Part shown: positions 34,264-42,561 of the stretch, piece by piece | How positions within the stretch are numbered: the first letter of the stretch is position 1 | Layout: each line of letters opens with the position of its first letter | Assembly (NCBI RefSeq): GCF_000243455.1 | Contig: NZ_AGJL01000007.1 | Span: 1 to 44,055, forward strand | Origin: Methanotorris formicicus Mc-S-70 | Lineage (GTDB): Archaea > AGJL01 > Methanococci > Methanococcales > Methanococcaceae | Length of the DNA: 44,055 nucleotides | Direction of reading: 5' to 3' | Notes under the pieces: generated by a model | Databases searched by the model: none | The model's input: the letters and a program-made list of their open reading frames with translations, nothing else | What the model was told of the DNA's origin: nothing | Translations under genes and position numbers: made by a program

Positions 34264-34933
34264 GTGTATCATCCCCATTTTCTCTTATATCTTTAATGTA
34301 TTCATAAAATGCTCTAAACACTCCAACAACTAACAAAAAGTATGCATACTCTGCTATTTTATTTGCCAAATATTCGTTATTTTTCATCAGGCATATCGCT
34401 GAGATAATTAAACCCAGTATTGCCCCCAAAATAAAAACCCCTGAAGGTTCTAAATCCCCAATTGGTAAATTACTGAATTTTTTAATATTTTTTAAATATA
34501 AAGAGATGTACACCAAAACAAATGAAAAAATTGATAGTAAGACGGCAAATATCCCAATGGTTTTAAAATATGCTACAGTAATCCACAATGAAAATACAGA
34601 AATAAATATTTTAATAAACGATTGTGGAGAAACCCTAACTGATGGTATTAGAACCACTATTGGAATCATGAATAGTAACATTGCATTTTTTATGTATGAT
34701 GGATTATTTATTGCAAGCAAAATTAAAACTATTATGAATGTTGATAAACAATAGTAATTTAAAAATAACTCTAATTTTTTAAATGACTTTATTAATAATA
34801 TATGTAATATCGAAGGGATGAAAATCAAAACCAATAAATATTTATAAATCCCTTCAACATAATATACTATTGACAATCCCAATATTCCAAATAAAACCAT
34901 TACACCAATTTTAAAAATCTGCAATATTCTCAT
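34250..34933 (-). CDS. Polytopic membrane protein of unknown function
   Basis: This is a 227-residue protein with about seven predicted helices, starting MRILQIFKIGVMVLFGILGL, and nearly no soluble loops. I see no known motif. ATG 34933 follows GGGTGATAAC. It is translationally coupled to the STT3-like protein downstream (14-base overlap), so it probably works with it, as an accessory subunit or in lipid-carrier handling. It is divergent from the surface-protein gene at 35046. Confidence 0.7.
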   Translation of the reverse strand: MRILQIFKIGVMVLFGILGLSIVYYVEGIYKYLLVLIFIPSILHILLIKSFKKLELFLNYYCLSTFIIVLILLAINNPSYIKNAMLLFMIPIVVLIPSVRVSPQSFIKIFISVFSLWITVAYFKTIGIFAVLLSIFSFVLVYISLYLKNIKKFSNLPIGDLEPSGVFILGAILGLIISAICLMKNNEYLANKIAEYAYFLLVVGVFRAFYEYIKDIRENGDDTHEIY

Positions 34934-35045
34934 GTTATCACCCAATGGCAGAATAAAGATATTTAGTAAAATATATCCAAAAAGTATATATACTTTATTT
35001 TGTAGAATATAAACAAATTATGGCATAACTTGGGGGTGAACTAAA

Positions 35046-36527
35046 TTGAAGCCTAAAGTGTCTATACTCATTTCGATTCTAATGATACTTAGTGTGATGC
35101 CATTAACTTTTGCAGATTCGAAAGAAAATGTTGCAATAATTGTTTCAACACCGGCAGATGCTGTTGTGGCAGCACCTTACGCAAAAGCGATGGGTTATAA
35201 GTTAATATACACACCATCAAAAGACCTATCAGAAGATGCAAAAAGAACTCTTGAGATAGAACATATTAACAAGGTTATCATAGTTGGTGGTCCTGTAGCA
35301 GTAAGTAACAATGTAGAAAATAAATTAAAGTTGGATTTAAAGATAAAAACTGAAAGAGTTTGGGGGGAAACAAGAGTAGAAACCTCAGCAAAACTCTTCG
35401 AAAGATGGGTTAAAGAAGACCCAAAAATTGCAGAAAAAGTCGTCCTTGCAGAAGGATTTAATGAAAAAATAATCCCAGTTGCAGTTGGTTTTGATGCACC
35501 AGTGTTATACTACGCTCCAAATAAGGCAGAAATTGCTATTAATACATTAAAAACATTAAATGTAAAAATAGACAAAGCGGTAATTCTTGGAACTGAAGTG
35601 CCTAAAGAGGTAAAAGAAGTTTCAAAAATTAGTAAAACAGTAATGGTTGCATCAGATAAAGACCCAGCAAAAGTTATAAAAACTGCAATTAGTTTTGCCA
35701 AAGAAATAAACCCAGAAATTTCTAAAAAATCAGTTGCTGTAGTAGCATTTGAAAAAACTAATAATCCAATAATTAATGCAATACTTGAATTTGTAAAAGG
35801 AAATGTCGGCTCTATAGTACCAATCCCAACAGAAGATGATAAATCAATATCAAATATTATAAGTGGGGTAATCTCAATCAACACCAATGTAAATGTGTTT
35901 GGTGAATCTTCAACAATAATGGATAAAGTAGTTAATGTTATAACAAAAGTGTCAAAATCTGAAGGAGCAACTGTTTCTGTATCAACAACAACAGGTGTTA
36001 CACCAGTTAGGCATGTTGGAAGTTCTGGAGGAAGCGCAACAACATCAACAACCCCACCAACCAAAACTGCAACATTAAACAGTGTAACTCTTGATGGAAA
36101 TAGTATAACATTAAATACAAGTGAAGGAATAAAAACAGCAAATGTAAGCTATAGTTCTGGAAATAAAACAATAATTGCAGAGAAAATAAAAGAAAAGACA
36201 AATGATACTATTGATTCATTAGTTGACAGTATGGTTAATGACAATAACGTATACCCTGTAAACGCAACACTTAGTGGAGGAAATATAAAAGAAGGTAGCG
36301 ATTCATGGTTAGTTGGTTTATGGAATAGCATAACTAAATTGTTCATTGGTATAATTCATGCAGTCCTTGGAGATGGCTCAGTAATAGATGATACAGTAGT
36401 ATACAACGGAAACTTAGCAGGAAACATCATGCCTGGAAACTATGCAGGAAACTTGGCAGGAAACATCATGCCTGGAAACTATGCAGGAAACTTGGCAGGA
36501 AACTTAGCACCATTAAACAGCCAATAA
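35046..36527 (+). CDS. Secreted surface protein with cell-wall-binding-repeat-2-like region and Gly-Asn repeats
   Basis: A signal peptide (MKPKVSILISILMILSVMPL and TFA) precedes about 270 residues closely related to the N-terminus of the protein at 11648 (HINKVIIVGGPVAVSNNVEN; ETRVETSAKLFE). A Ser/Thr/Gly-rich linker follows near residue 320 and then a short domain. The protein ends in a 13-residue repeat GNLAGNIMPGNYA present twice plus a partial unit. The start is TTG 35046 with GGGGGTGA ahead of it. 493 residues. No membrane anchor is visible. It probably sits on or in the S-layer and is a likely glycosylation substrate. Confidence 0.78.
   Translation: MKPKVSILISILMILSVMPLTFADSKENVAIIVSTPADAVVAAPYAKAMGYKLIYTPSKDLSEDAKRTLEIEHINKVIIVGGPVAVSNNVENKLKLDLKIKTERVWGETRVETSAKLFERWVKEDPKIAEKVVLAEGFNEKIIPVAVGFDAPVLYYAPNKAEIAINTLKTLNVKIDKAVILGTEVPKEVKEVSKISKTVMVASDKDPAKVIKTAISFAKEINPEISKKSVAVVAFEKTNNPIINAILEFVKGNVGSIVPIPTEDDKSISNIISGVISINTNVNVFGESSTIMDKVVNVITKVSKSEGATVSVSTTTGVTPVRHVGSSGGSATTSTTPPTKTATLNSVTLDGNSITLNTSEGIKTANVSYSSGNKTIIAEKIKEKTNDTIDSLVDSMVNDNNVYPVNATLSGGNIKEGSDSWLVGLWNSITKLFIGIIHAVLGDGSVIDDTVVYNGNLAGNIMPGNYAGNLAGNIMPGNYAGNLAGNLAPLNSQ
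36409..36510 (+). repeat. 39-bp coding tandem repeat
   Basis: Two units encoding GNLAGNIMPGNYA and a partial third (GNLAGNLA) lie at the 3' end of the surface-protein gene. The units are almost identical at DNA level, so copy number may vary between strains. Confidence 0.85.
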
Positions 36528-36671
36528 ACTCTATTTAATACTTTTTTATTATTTTTAAGTCTGGATTTTTTTAACTTTTTTATGAATTTTTTTATTTTTT
36601 GAAATTTGTTATTATATTTTTTATAATTTTTATAGAATCCAAAAAACACAGTAAAATTGCAAGGGAAAACT

Positions 36672-38249
36672 ATGAAAATCTTAATAATAACTGGAAAGAT
36701 AGCAGAAAAAAAAGTAAAAAATGCTGTAAAAAAATACGATTTCATAGATGTCCATGTAGCAGACATCTCAATTGCAGCATTTTTGACACCAAATTTGATT
36801 ATAAAAGAAATAAAACAAATAGAAAAAGAAAAAAACATCAAATTAAAAGATATTTATGATTTTGTTTTAGTTACGGGATTAATAAGACATGATTTAAAAA
36901 AAGTAGAGGAAGAAACGGGAATAAAAACCTTCAAATCTACAAGAGAGGCCTCTGACATCCCAATTTTAATAGAAAACCTAAATAATATAAAGTTATCAAC
37001 AATTGATTATGCTGACAATCAATTAATGGAATTTATAAAGAAAAATGCTGAAAAGGAGATTGAAGAAGCGGAAAAAATACCTTTAAAACCCCCAAACATA
37101 AAAATTGGCAATTTGAAGGTTGGTGATGATTACCCAATGCGTGTCTTGGGAGAGATTGTTCACACCCCATGGTTAAGTGATAAAGAATTAGAGAAAAAAA
37201 TCATCTATTATATTGAAAGTGGAGCAGATATGATTGATTTGGGGATGGTTAGTAATGAGAATCATGCAGACGATTTAAAGAGGATAATAAAAATAGCGAG
37301 GGATATAACGGATAAACCAATAAGCATTGATACATTAAACACAAAAGAATTAATTGTTGCAATAAAATTGGATGTGGATATGGTTTTGAGTGTTGATGGA
37401 GGAAATGTTGATGAACTCCTACCTTATTTAAAAGAAGGAAATACAGCGGCAGTAGTTTTACCAACAAACTACAAAATAAATTACGTCCCAGAAACTATTG
37501 AGGATAAGGTTAAATCCTTAGAAAAAAATATTGAAAATCTTATAGAGCATGATATAAAAGTTGTTGCAGACCCTATTTTGGAGCCAATAAATAATAGCGG
37601 TTGCAATTTTATTGAAAGTGTTATTGCATGCAGAGAGTTTAAGAAAAAGCATAAAATTCCACTGTTCTTTGGAATAGGAAATGTTTCAGAATTGTTTGAT
37701 GTAGATAGCCATGGAGTTAATGCAACACTTACAGCAATAGGAAGCGAGATAGGAGCAAATATCCTCTTTACGCCAGAGGCTAGTTCAAAGTGCAAATTCT
37801 CAATAAAAGAACTAAAAATAGCATCAAAAATGATGTTTTTATCTAAAAAGAGAAACTCCCTCCCAAAGGATTTAGGTTTTAATTTGATAAATTATAAGGA
37901 TAAGAAGTTTGAGGAAACAACAACCTTTAAGGACTTGAATGTTTCAGTTGTTTATGCAAAGGAAGATGAAAAGCAGATTTTAGATGAAGGAAGTTTTAAG
38001 ATAGAACTCGATAGGGAAAAGAAGGAAATTGTTGCAATCTACTTCAAAAAAAGAGAGCCAAAATTAATTATTAGGGGAAAAACTCCAAAAGAAATCTATG
38101 AAACCGCTATAAGATTAAATTTAATAAAAAAGTTAGACCATGCTGCATATTTTGGAAGAGAGTTGGCAAAGGCAGAGATCGCCTTAAAAATAGGCAAAAA
38201 ATACAATCAAGATTTTGATGTGTTTTATAATGAATTTTTTAATGAGTAA
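36672..38249 (+). CDS. Dihydropteroate synthase-related protein
   Basis: This protein matches the archaeal dihydropteroate-synthase-like family (TIGR00284 type). The N-terminal 150 residues are family-specific (MKILIITGKIAEKKVKNAV). The pterin-binding TIM-barrel follows, with HTPWLSDKELEKKI, GADMIDLGMVSNENHADD and KPISIDTLNTKEL. In methanogens it is linked with tetrahydromethanopterin synthesis, though its exact reaction is unsettled. Start is ATG 36672 after AAGGGAA, giving 525 residues. It lies 144 bases after the surface-protein gene and its stop codon abuts the stop of the convergent gene. Confidence 0.85.
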   Translation: MKILIITGKIAEKKVKNAVKKYDFIDVHVADISIAAFLTPNLIIKEIKQIEKEKNIKLKDIYDFVLVTGLIRHDLKKVEEETGIKTFKSTREASDIPILIENLNNIKLSTIDYADNQLMEFIKKNAEKEIEEAEKIPLKPPNIKIGNLKVGDDYPMRVLGEIVHTPWLSDKELEKKIIYYIESGADMIDLGMVSNENHADDLKRIIKIARDITDKPISIDTLNTKELIVAIKLDVDMVLSVDGGNVDELLPYLKEGNTAAVVLPTNYKINYVPETIEDKVKSLEKNIENLIEHDIKVVADPILEPINNSGCNFIESVIACREFKKKHKIPLFFGIGNVSELFDVDSHGVNATLTAIGSEIGANILFTPEASSKCKFSIKELKIASKMMFLSKKRNSLPKDLGFNLINYKDKKFEETTTFKDLNVSVVYAKEDEKQILDEGSFKIELDREKKEIVAIYFKKREPKLIIRGKTPKEIYETAIRLNLIKKLDHAAYFGRELAKAEIALKIGKKYNQDFDVFYNEFFNE

Positions 38250-39398
38250 TTATTCAAAACTCTCAATTTCTCTTTTTCTTTTTCTCCAATATATCAAAAG
38301 CAATACTACAAAAACCCCCAAAATTCCAATTATCCAGTAGTTGTTTTGTTTAGATTCTCTGTGTTCCACAAAATTTACAACAAATGTTTTTGAAAATTTA
38401 TACTCATTGTGATAATCATCAAAGTAATTCACAGATACATTTAAAGGAACTGTTCCATTCACGTTATCCAATTCAAATATTGAGGTGTCGTAATCATCCT
38501 CATCCAAATCCCCAATGTATTTTGTATGGTTTTTCCCATTTACATTTAATGTTAAGACACAATGCCTTATTTTTGAACTTCCCCTATTTGCAATGCCAAT
38601 GGTTACCTCATAGTTGTCCTTATACTCAACACTATCCAAATAGACAAATGGCTGATTTTCATAGATTCTTTTGACAACCTTTATATTTATTGGTGTTGAG
38701 AAGTTGTAAAAATTGCCATCTTCCCCAACCCAAATAACGTTTGCATATATTGAGTAAATTCCATTATCAATCTCTGGAACTGCATATATTGTTAGAGGGA
38801 TGGTTTTTTCATACTTTGCCTTTAAAAATCCAATATAATAACTCCCACTCCCTAAAATGTTTATTTTATCATTTCCCAAAAAATTTACAGATAGATACTT
38901 TGCATTTCCAGTCCCACAATTTTTTAATTTTATTTTTATGGCTTTTGATTCTGATGGAGAGATTGAGTTATTATCTACTTCAACCTGAAATCTTGCAATA
39001 CCATAAACTGGCAAATAATAGACCTTTGTGAATTCATAACTGCGTTCTTCATCTGCTATGTTATAACTAACCTTAACATCTATCTTATAATCCCTTGAAG
39101 GGGCATTTTCATCCACGTGCAGTTTGAAGTAAACCGTATCACTCTCCCCCTCATTTAAGTGGGATATTGTTGCTTTTCCAATTGTGGGATTTACCTGCCT
39201 TAATTCGAATGGATAATGAGGTGTTATTTCAACTACAATATCATTAACCCCCTCCCCCTTGTTGTTTGTTATTTTAAACCACAAATTTACATCATCCCCA
39301 GGATGTATTTTTAGTGGTTCATATTGGGGATTGTCTATTTGAAGGGCATATAGTGGAGTTAATAAAAAAATCAAACCAAGTATCAGAAATTTTCTCAT
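38250..39398 (-). CDS. COG1361-type surface protein with CARDB/NEW3-like domains
   Basis: A signal peptide (MRKFLILGLIFLLTPLYA) is followed by repeated beta-sandwich domains with the typical openings IHPGDDVNLWFKITNNKGEG and SPSESKAIKIKLKNCGTGNA. One membrane helix (WIIGILGVFVVLLLIYW) and a basic tail end the protein, so it is anchored with most of its mass outside. Start is ATG 39398, seven bases after GGAGGT. 382 residues. It is divergent from the MacB-like transporter genes; such proteins often accompany this transporter type in archaea, so it may be its outer partner. Confidence 0.8.
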   Translation of the reverse strand: MRKFLILGLIFLLTPLYALQIDNPQYEPLKIHPGDDVNLWFKITNNKGEGVNDIVVEITPHYPFELRQVNPTIGKATISHLNEGESDTVYFKLHVDENAPSRDYKIDVKVSYNIADEERSYEFTKVYYLPVYGIARFQVEVDNNSISPSESKAIKIKLKNCGTGNAKYLSVNFLGNDKINILGSGSYYIGFLKAKYEKTIPLTIYAVPEIDNGIYSIYANVIWVGEDGNFYNFSTPINIKVVKRIYENQPFVYLDSVEYKDNYEVTIGIANRGSSKIRHCVLTLNVNGKNHTKYIGDLDEDDYDTSIFELDNVNGTVPLNVSVNYFDDYHNEYKFSKTFVVNFVEHRESKQNNYWIIGILGVFVVLLLIYWRKRKREIESFE

Positions 39399-39413
39399 TT
39401 CATTGACCTCCAT

Positions 39414-39497
39414 TTAAGGTTTATTCATAATTTAACCATAACACTTATATATAAACATAATCAAAAAATTCATATATATAATTAATGGTGGAAAATC
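39414..39497. promoter_or_regulatory. Divergent promoter region
   Basis: This 84-base gap holds a near-palindromic CTTATATATAAAC (about 39445-39456) able to act as a TATA box on either strand, and a second ATATATATAA (about 39472-39482). It serves the COG1361 gene (-) and the transporter operon (+), so both may share control. Confidence 0.5.
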
Positions 39498-40688
39498 ATG
39501 AAAACAGTTGATATCATTTCATTTGCATGGAAAAACATGAAACAAAAAAGAACTCAAAGTTTGCTAACAATTGTGGGGATTGTAATAGGCATTGTGGCTA
39601 TAGTCAGCCTTGTTTCTTTGGGGTATGGTGTTCAAAATTACATACAAGATGAAACTGCAAAGTTGGGGGCAAATAAAATACAAATTTTCCCTATGAAACA
39701 GTTTGGAACTCCGCCAACCAAACTATTTAGAGATAAAGAGATTAAAGCAATTAAAAATATAAGGGGAGTAGATGAAGTATTATATGGATGGTACAGCGGT
39801 GTTAATGTTGAATACGGGGGCGAAAAATATTTCGTAAATATATTCTATGCAAAACCATCTCTTCAAAAATCAGTTTATTCTGATGTCGGAGGGTATGGTA
39901 TTGAAAAAGGGCGGTGGTTATCAGATAATGATAACTATAAATGTATTGTGGGTTATGGAATAGCACATAACTTATTCAAAAAAGAATTGGACGTAGGGGA
40001 CTCAATATATATCAATGGAAAAAAATTTAAAATTGTGGGAATCATGACTCAAGTGGGCAACCAGCAAGATGATAATATGGTAATGATACCCATGAGCTCA
40101 GGGGAGGAACTATTTAATAAAAAAGGAGAGTATAATTTCATAGTAGTGAAAATTAAAGAAGGTGCAGATATTAAAAAAATATCGGAAGATATAAAAGATG
40201 CCTTGGAAAAGTCCATGGGGACGGATAATTTCAGTGTTTTAACTGCTGAACAGATGGCAAAATCAATTGGTGGAATATTAGGTGTTTTAACCATGTTTGT
40301 AGCAGGAGTTGCGGGGATATCCTTATTAGTTGGTGCAGTTGGAATCTCCAATACTATGCATATGAGCATCTTGGAAAGAAGAAAAGACATTGGGATTTTA
40401 AAAGCACTTGGTGCAGAAACCACGACGATACTATCAATATTTGTGGTTGAAGCAGGATTTTTAGGTTTATTAGGTGGGATTGTGGGCTTGATAATTGGTA
40501 TAGGTATTGCCAAATTAGTTGAAATAATAGCTCAAAATATGGGGTATGGTATGATTCAAGCATGGATTTCATGGGAGCTCGCAGTTGGAGTTTTAGGGTT
40601 CTCATTTATTGTTGGAGTAATTAGCGGATATTTCCCTGCGAGAAGTGGGGCAAAATTAAATCCAATTGAAACATTAAGAGGGGAATAA
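39498..40688 (+). CDS. MacB/FtsX-type ABC transporter permease
   Basis: It starts with the MacB-like membrane segment KQKRTQSLLTIVGIVIGIVA, then a periplasmic-core domain of about 190 residues, then three further helices: GVAGISLLVGAVGISNTM, LGLLGGIVGLIIGIGIA, and the last helix running into GYFPARSGAKLNPIETLRGE, the conserved end of the family. 396 residues with GGTGG before the start. Its stop codon overlaps the ATPase start by one base. It probably moves lipids, peptides or surface components and not small nutrients. Confidence 0.9.
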   Translation: MKTVDIISFAWKNMKQKRTQSLLTIVGIVIGIVAIVSLVSLGYGVQNYIQDETAKLGANKIQIFPMKQFGTPPTKLFRDKEIKAIKNIRGVDEVLYGWYSGVNVEYGGEKYFVNIFYAKPSLQKSVYSDVGGYGIEKGRWLSDNDNYKCIVGYGIAHNLFKKELDVGDSIYINGKKFKIVGIMTQVGNQQDDNMVMIPMSSGEELFNKKGEYNFIVVKIKEGADIKKISEDIKDALEKSMGTDNFSVLTAEQMAKSIGGILGVLTMFVAGVAGISLLVGAVGISNTMHMSILERRKDIGILKALGAETTTILSIFVVEAGFLGLLGGIVGLIIGIGIAKLVEIIAQNMGYGMIQAWISWELAVGVLGFSFIVGVISGYFPARSGAKLNPIETLRGE

Positions 40689-41362
40689 TGGCAATAATAG
40701 AAGGAAAAAATATTTGGAAAATTTATGGAACTGGAGAGGCAAAAACCTACGCTTTAAGAGGAGTAGATATTGCCATCGATGAGGGGGAGTTTTTAGCAAT
40801 AATGGGACCGAGTGGTTGTGGAAAATCAACTCTTCTAAACATTTTAGGACTTTTAGACGTACCTACAAAGGGAGAGGTCCATATAAAAGGCAAAAAAACT
40901 ACATTGATGAATGAAAATGAAAGGGCAATTTTTAGGAGAAAAATAAGTGGATTTATATACCAACAATTCCATTTAATAAAAACACTAACCTCCCTTGAAA
41001 ATGTGGAATTGCCATTAATGCTTGATGAAAAAAATAAAGAATATAGAAGAAAGATAGCAAAGGAACTATTAAAACTTGTAGGTTTAGAGGATAGGATGAA
41101 TCACTATCCTAACCAATTAAGTGGTGGACAGCAGCAAAGAGTGGCTATAGCAAGAGCATTAGCAAACAATCCAAAGATAATATTTGCAGATGAACCGACA
41201 GGAAATTTGGATAGCAAAAGCGGTGAAGTGATAATAAATATATTAAAGGAGTTACATGAAAAAGGAATAACGATTGTTATGGTTACCCATGATGCAAATT
41301 TAACCAAATATGCCACAAGGATTGTGAAAATGAAGGATGGAGAAATAATATCTCAACATTAA
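40688..41362 (+). CDS. MacB/LolD-type ABC transporter ATPase
   Basis: Walker A is GPSGCGKST (about residue 40), the Q-loop is FIYQQFHLIK, the signature is LSGGQQQRVAIARAL and Walker B is IIFADEPTGNLDS. 224 residues. It is coupled by a one-base overlap to the permease gene and provides the energy for that transporter. Confidence 0.93.
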   Translation: MAIIEGKNIWKIYGTGEAKTYALRGVDIAIDEGEFLAIMGPSGCGKSTLLNILGLLDVPTKGEVHIKGKKTTLMNENERAIFRRKISGFIYQQFHLIKTLTSLENVELPLMLDEKNKEYRRKIAKELLKLVGLEDRMNHYPNQLSGGQQQRVAIARALANNPKIIFADEPTGNLDSKSGEVIINILKELHEKGITIVMVTHDANLTKYATRIVKMKDGEIISQH

Positions 41363-41466
41363 ATTTTGAGATAAAAAGAATCTATATAACATAATAAAAA
41401 CAGTAGACAAAATCCAACGCTACTGCCAAATTTTTACTAAAAGGTTATTTTTAGAGTAAGTGAAAA

Positions 41467-41631
41467 TTAGTGTAAGAATATCCCGTAGTTTAATATAACC
41501 TCTGCAATAATTATGGACAAAGTTATCCCTATAACCTTTTCTGGCTCTATTCTTATTTTTGAAAGTGATTCATCCATATATCTTACTAATCCAGCACTTG
41601 TAGCAAGTCCTCTATCTTCTCTTTTGGACAT
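41467..41631 (-). CDS. secG: Preprotein translocase subunit Sec61-beta (SecG)
   Basis: This 54-residue reading frame is easily missed because of its length. It starts [20 protein letters not shown] and ends in one membrane helix ([20 protein letters not shown]), the exact layout of archaeal Sec61-beta: a short cytoplasmic [14 protein letters not shown] region and one helix. ATG 41631 has GGTGG four bases upstream (41636-41640). A TATA-like GTATATAAAG lies at 41671-41680 on the minus strand. It is the third subunit of the SecYE channel, through which the surface proteins of this region would be exported. Confidence 0.92.
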   Translation of the reverse strand: MSKREDRGLATSAGLVRYMDESLSKIRIEPEKVIGITLSIIIAEVILNYGIFLH

Positions 41632-41683
41632 CAAACCACCAAATTATTTGTAAGTTTTTATATAAAGAATCTTTATATACGAG

Positions 41684-41692
41684 TTTATATAA
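41684..41692 (+). promoter_or_regulatory. TATA box of the GC-rich RNA
   Basis: TTTATATAA lies about 25 bases before the first base of the GC-rich stem at 41709, the usual archaeal spacing to transcription start. The opposite-strand box for secG is close by (41671-41680). Confidence 0.55.
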
Positions 41693-41708
41693 AAAGATTA
41701 CATTATAA

Positions 41709-41940
41709 TCCTGCCTGATGAGGATGATACTGGAGACCTGAGAGACAGGAATTATTTGGTTTTATTAATTGATGGGAGGAGTTGGGTTTTCTCGGAGCGA
41801 AGCGACGAGAACTTAAAAACCACAAGGTTTTAAAGTCCACGACAGGGGCAGAGACACGCTTGCGTGGCTGATGACGCCCAAGTCCAACGTGGACTTATGT
41901 CCATAAATGTCCATATTGGACAGACCCCTAATTTTTTATT
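41709..41940 (+). ncRNA. GC-rich structured RNA of unknown class, possibly with kink-turns
   Basis: In an AT-rich genome this 230-base stretch stands out as GC-rich and full of complementary pairs, with no credible reading frame. Elements: TCCTG/CAGGA (41709-41713, 41746-41750) enclosing CTGATGA (41715-41721) and CTGA (41738-41741), as in box C/D; a TTCTCG/CGAGAA hairpin (about 41789-41812); AAAACC/GGTTTT with loop ACAA (41816-41831); CACG-CTTG-CGTG (41855-41866) over an internal loop with CTGATGA (41868-41874), which could be a kink-turn bound by L7Ae; and TGTCCA-TAT-TGGACA (about 41908-41922). AAGTCCACG (41834-41842) can pair with CGTGGACTT (41888-41896), competing with the local hairpin AAGTCCA-ACG-TGGACTT (41880-41896). 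It ends CCCCTAATTTTTTATT. It does not match the tRNA, SRP or RNase P cores I know. Confidence 0.72.
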
Positions 41941-41953
41941 ATTTAAGTTTTGC

Positions 41954-42496
41954 TTAAAGTTCATCAATACAATTGTCGCATATGTATCTTCCATTTACAA
42001 GTCTTACAGGCCCTTGACTACCACAAACTTCGCAAATACCTTCAATATACTCATCCCCACGGTATGGAAGTTCCCCACCCATTTTACTCATTTCAGACAT
42101 AATCTCAAAGATCTTTGGAGAGATTTTTGTTATGTCGCTGACTGTTATTATACCGAGGAGTTTGTCCCCTTCCACAACAGGGAGCCTTTTAACATTCTTC
42201 TCAGTCATCTTTTTTGCAGCATCCATTAATGTTGCTGTTGGGCTTATGACAACCAATTTTGTAGTCATTATATCCTTTATCAAAACATCTTTTGGCTTTA
42301 AATTCTTTGCTACTATATTTATAACCAAATCCCTCTCTGTTACAATACCCAAAGGTTTTGAGTCTTTTTCAACAACAACCACACAACCTATGTTATTATC
42401 TTTCATTATATTTGCTACATCGTATGCTGTTGTATCTACGTTAACAGTTATAACTGGAGTACTCATTGCATCACTAACAACCATATTAACTTCCAT
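41954..42496 (-). CDS. CBS-domain protein with C-terminal zinc ribbon
   Basis: Two CBS motifs form one Bateman module: VSDAMSTPVITVNVDTTAYD to GIVTERDLV, and IKDIMTTKLVVISPTATLMD to LLGIITVSDI. Such modules bind adenine nucleotides or SAM. A C-terminal zinc-binding part has CEVCGSQG and, later, YICDNCIDEL (two CxxC pairs, about residues 157 and 173). 180 residues, with GGTGAT three bases before ATG 42496. No partner gene is evident, so the target of this likely regulator is unknown. Its 3' end faces the structured RNA. Confidence 0.88.
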   Translation of the reverse strand: MEVNMVVSDAMSTPVITVNVDTTAYDVANIMKDNNIGCVVVVEKDSKPLGIVTERDLVINIVAKNLKPKDVLIKDIMTTKLVVISPTATLMDAAKKMTEKNVKRLPVVEGDKLLGIITVSDITKISPKIFEIMSEMSKMGGELPYRGDEYIEGICEVCGSQGPVRLVNGRYICDNCIDEL

Positions 42497-42561
42497 ACTA
42501 TCACCACACTAAAACAATTTTGTGAAATTTTATGATTTAAATATTTTTAAATTTTTCTAAA

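Noticed and set aside
41709-41750. Hammerhead ribozyme suggested by CTGATGAG
   Set aside because: The required GAAA strand and third stem are not present; a C/D-like reading fits better.
41840-41900. RNase P RNA or fluoride riboswitch
   Set aside because: CTGATGAC resembles the 3' part of the fluoride motif, but its 5' partner sequence is missing; the conserved RNase P core sequences I know are also absent.
41864-42229. Plus-strand reading frame starting within the structured RNA
   Set aside because: It is antisense to the CBS-domain gene for most of its length and begins inside helices of the RNA.
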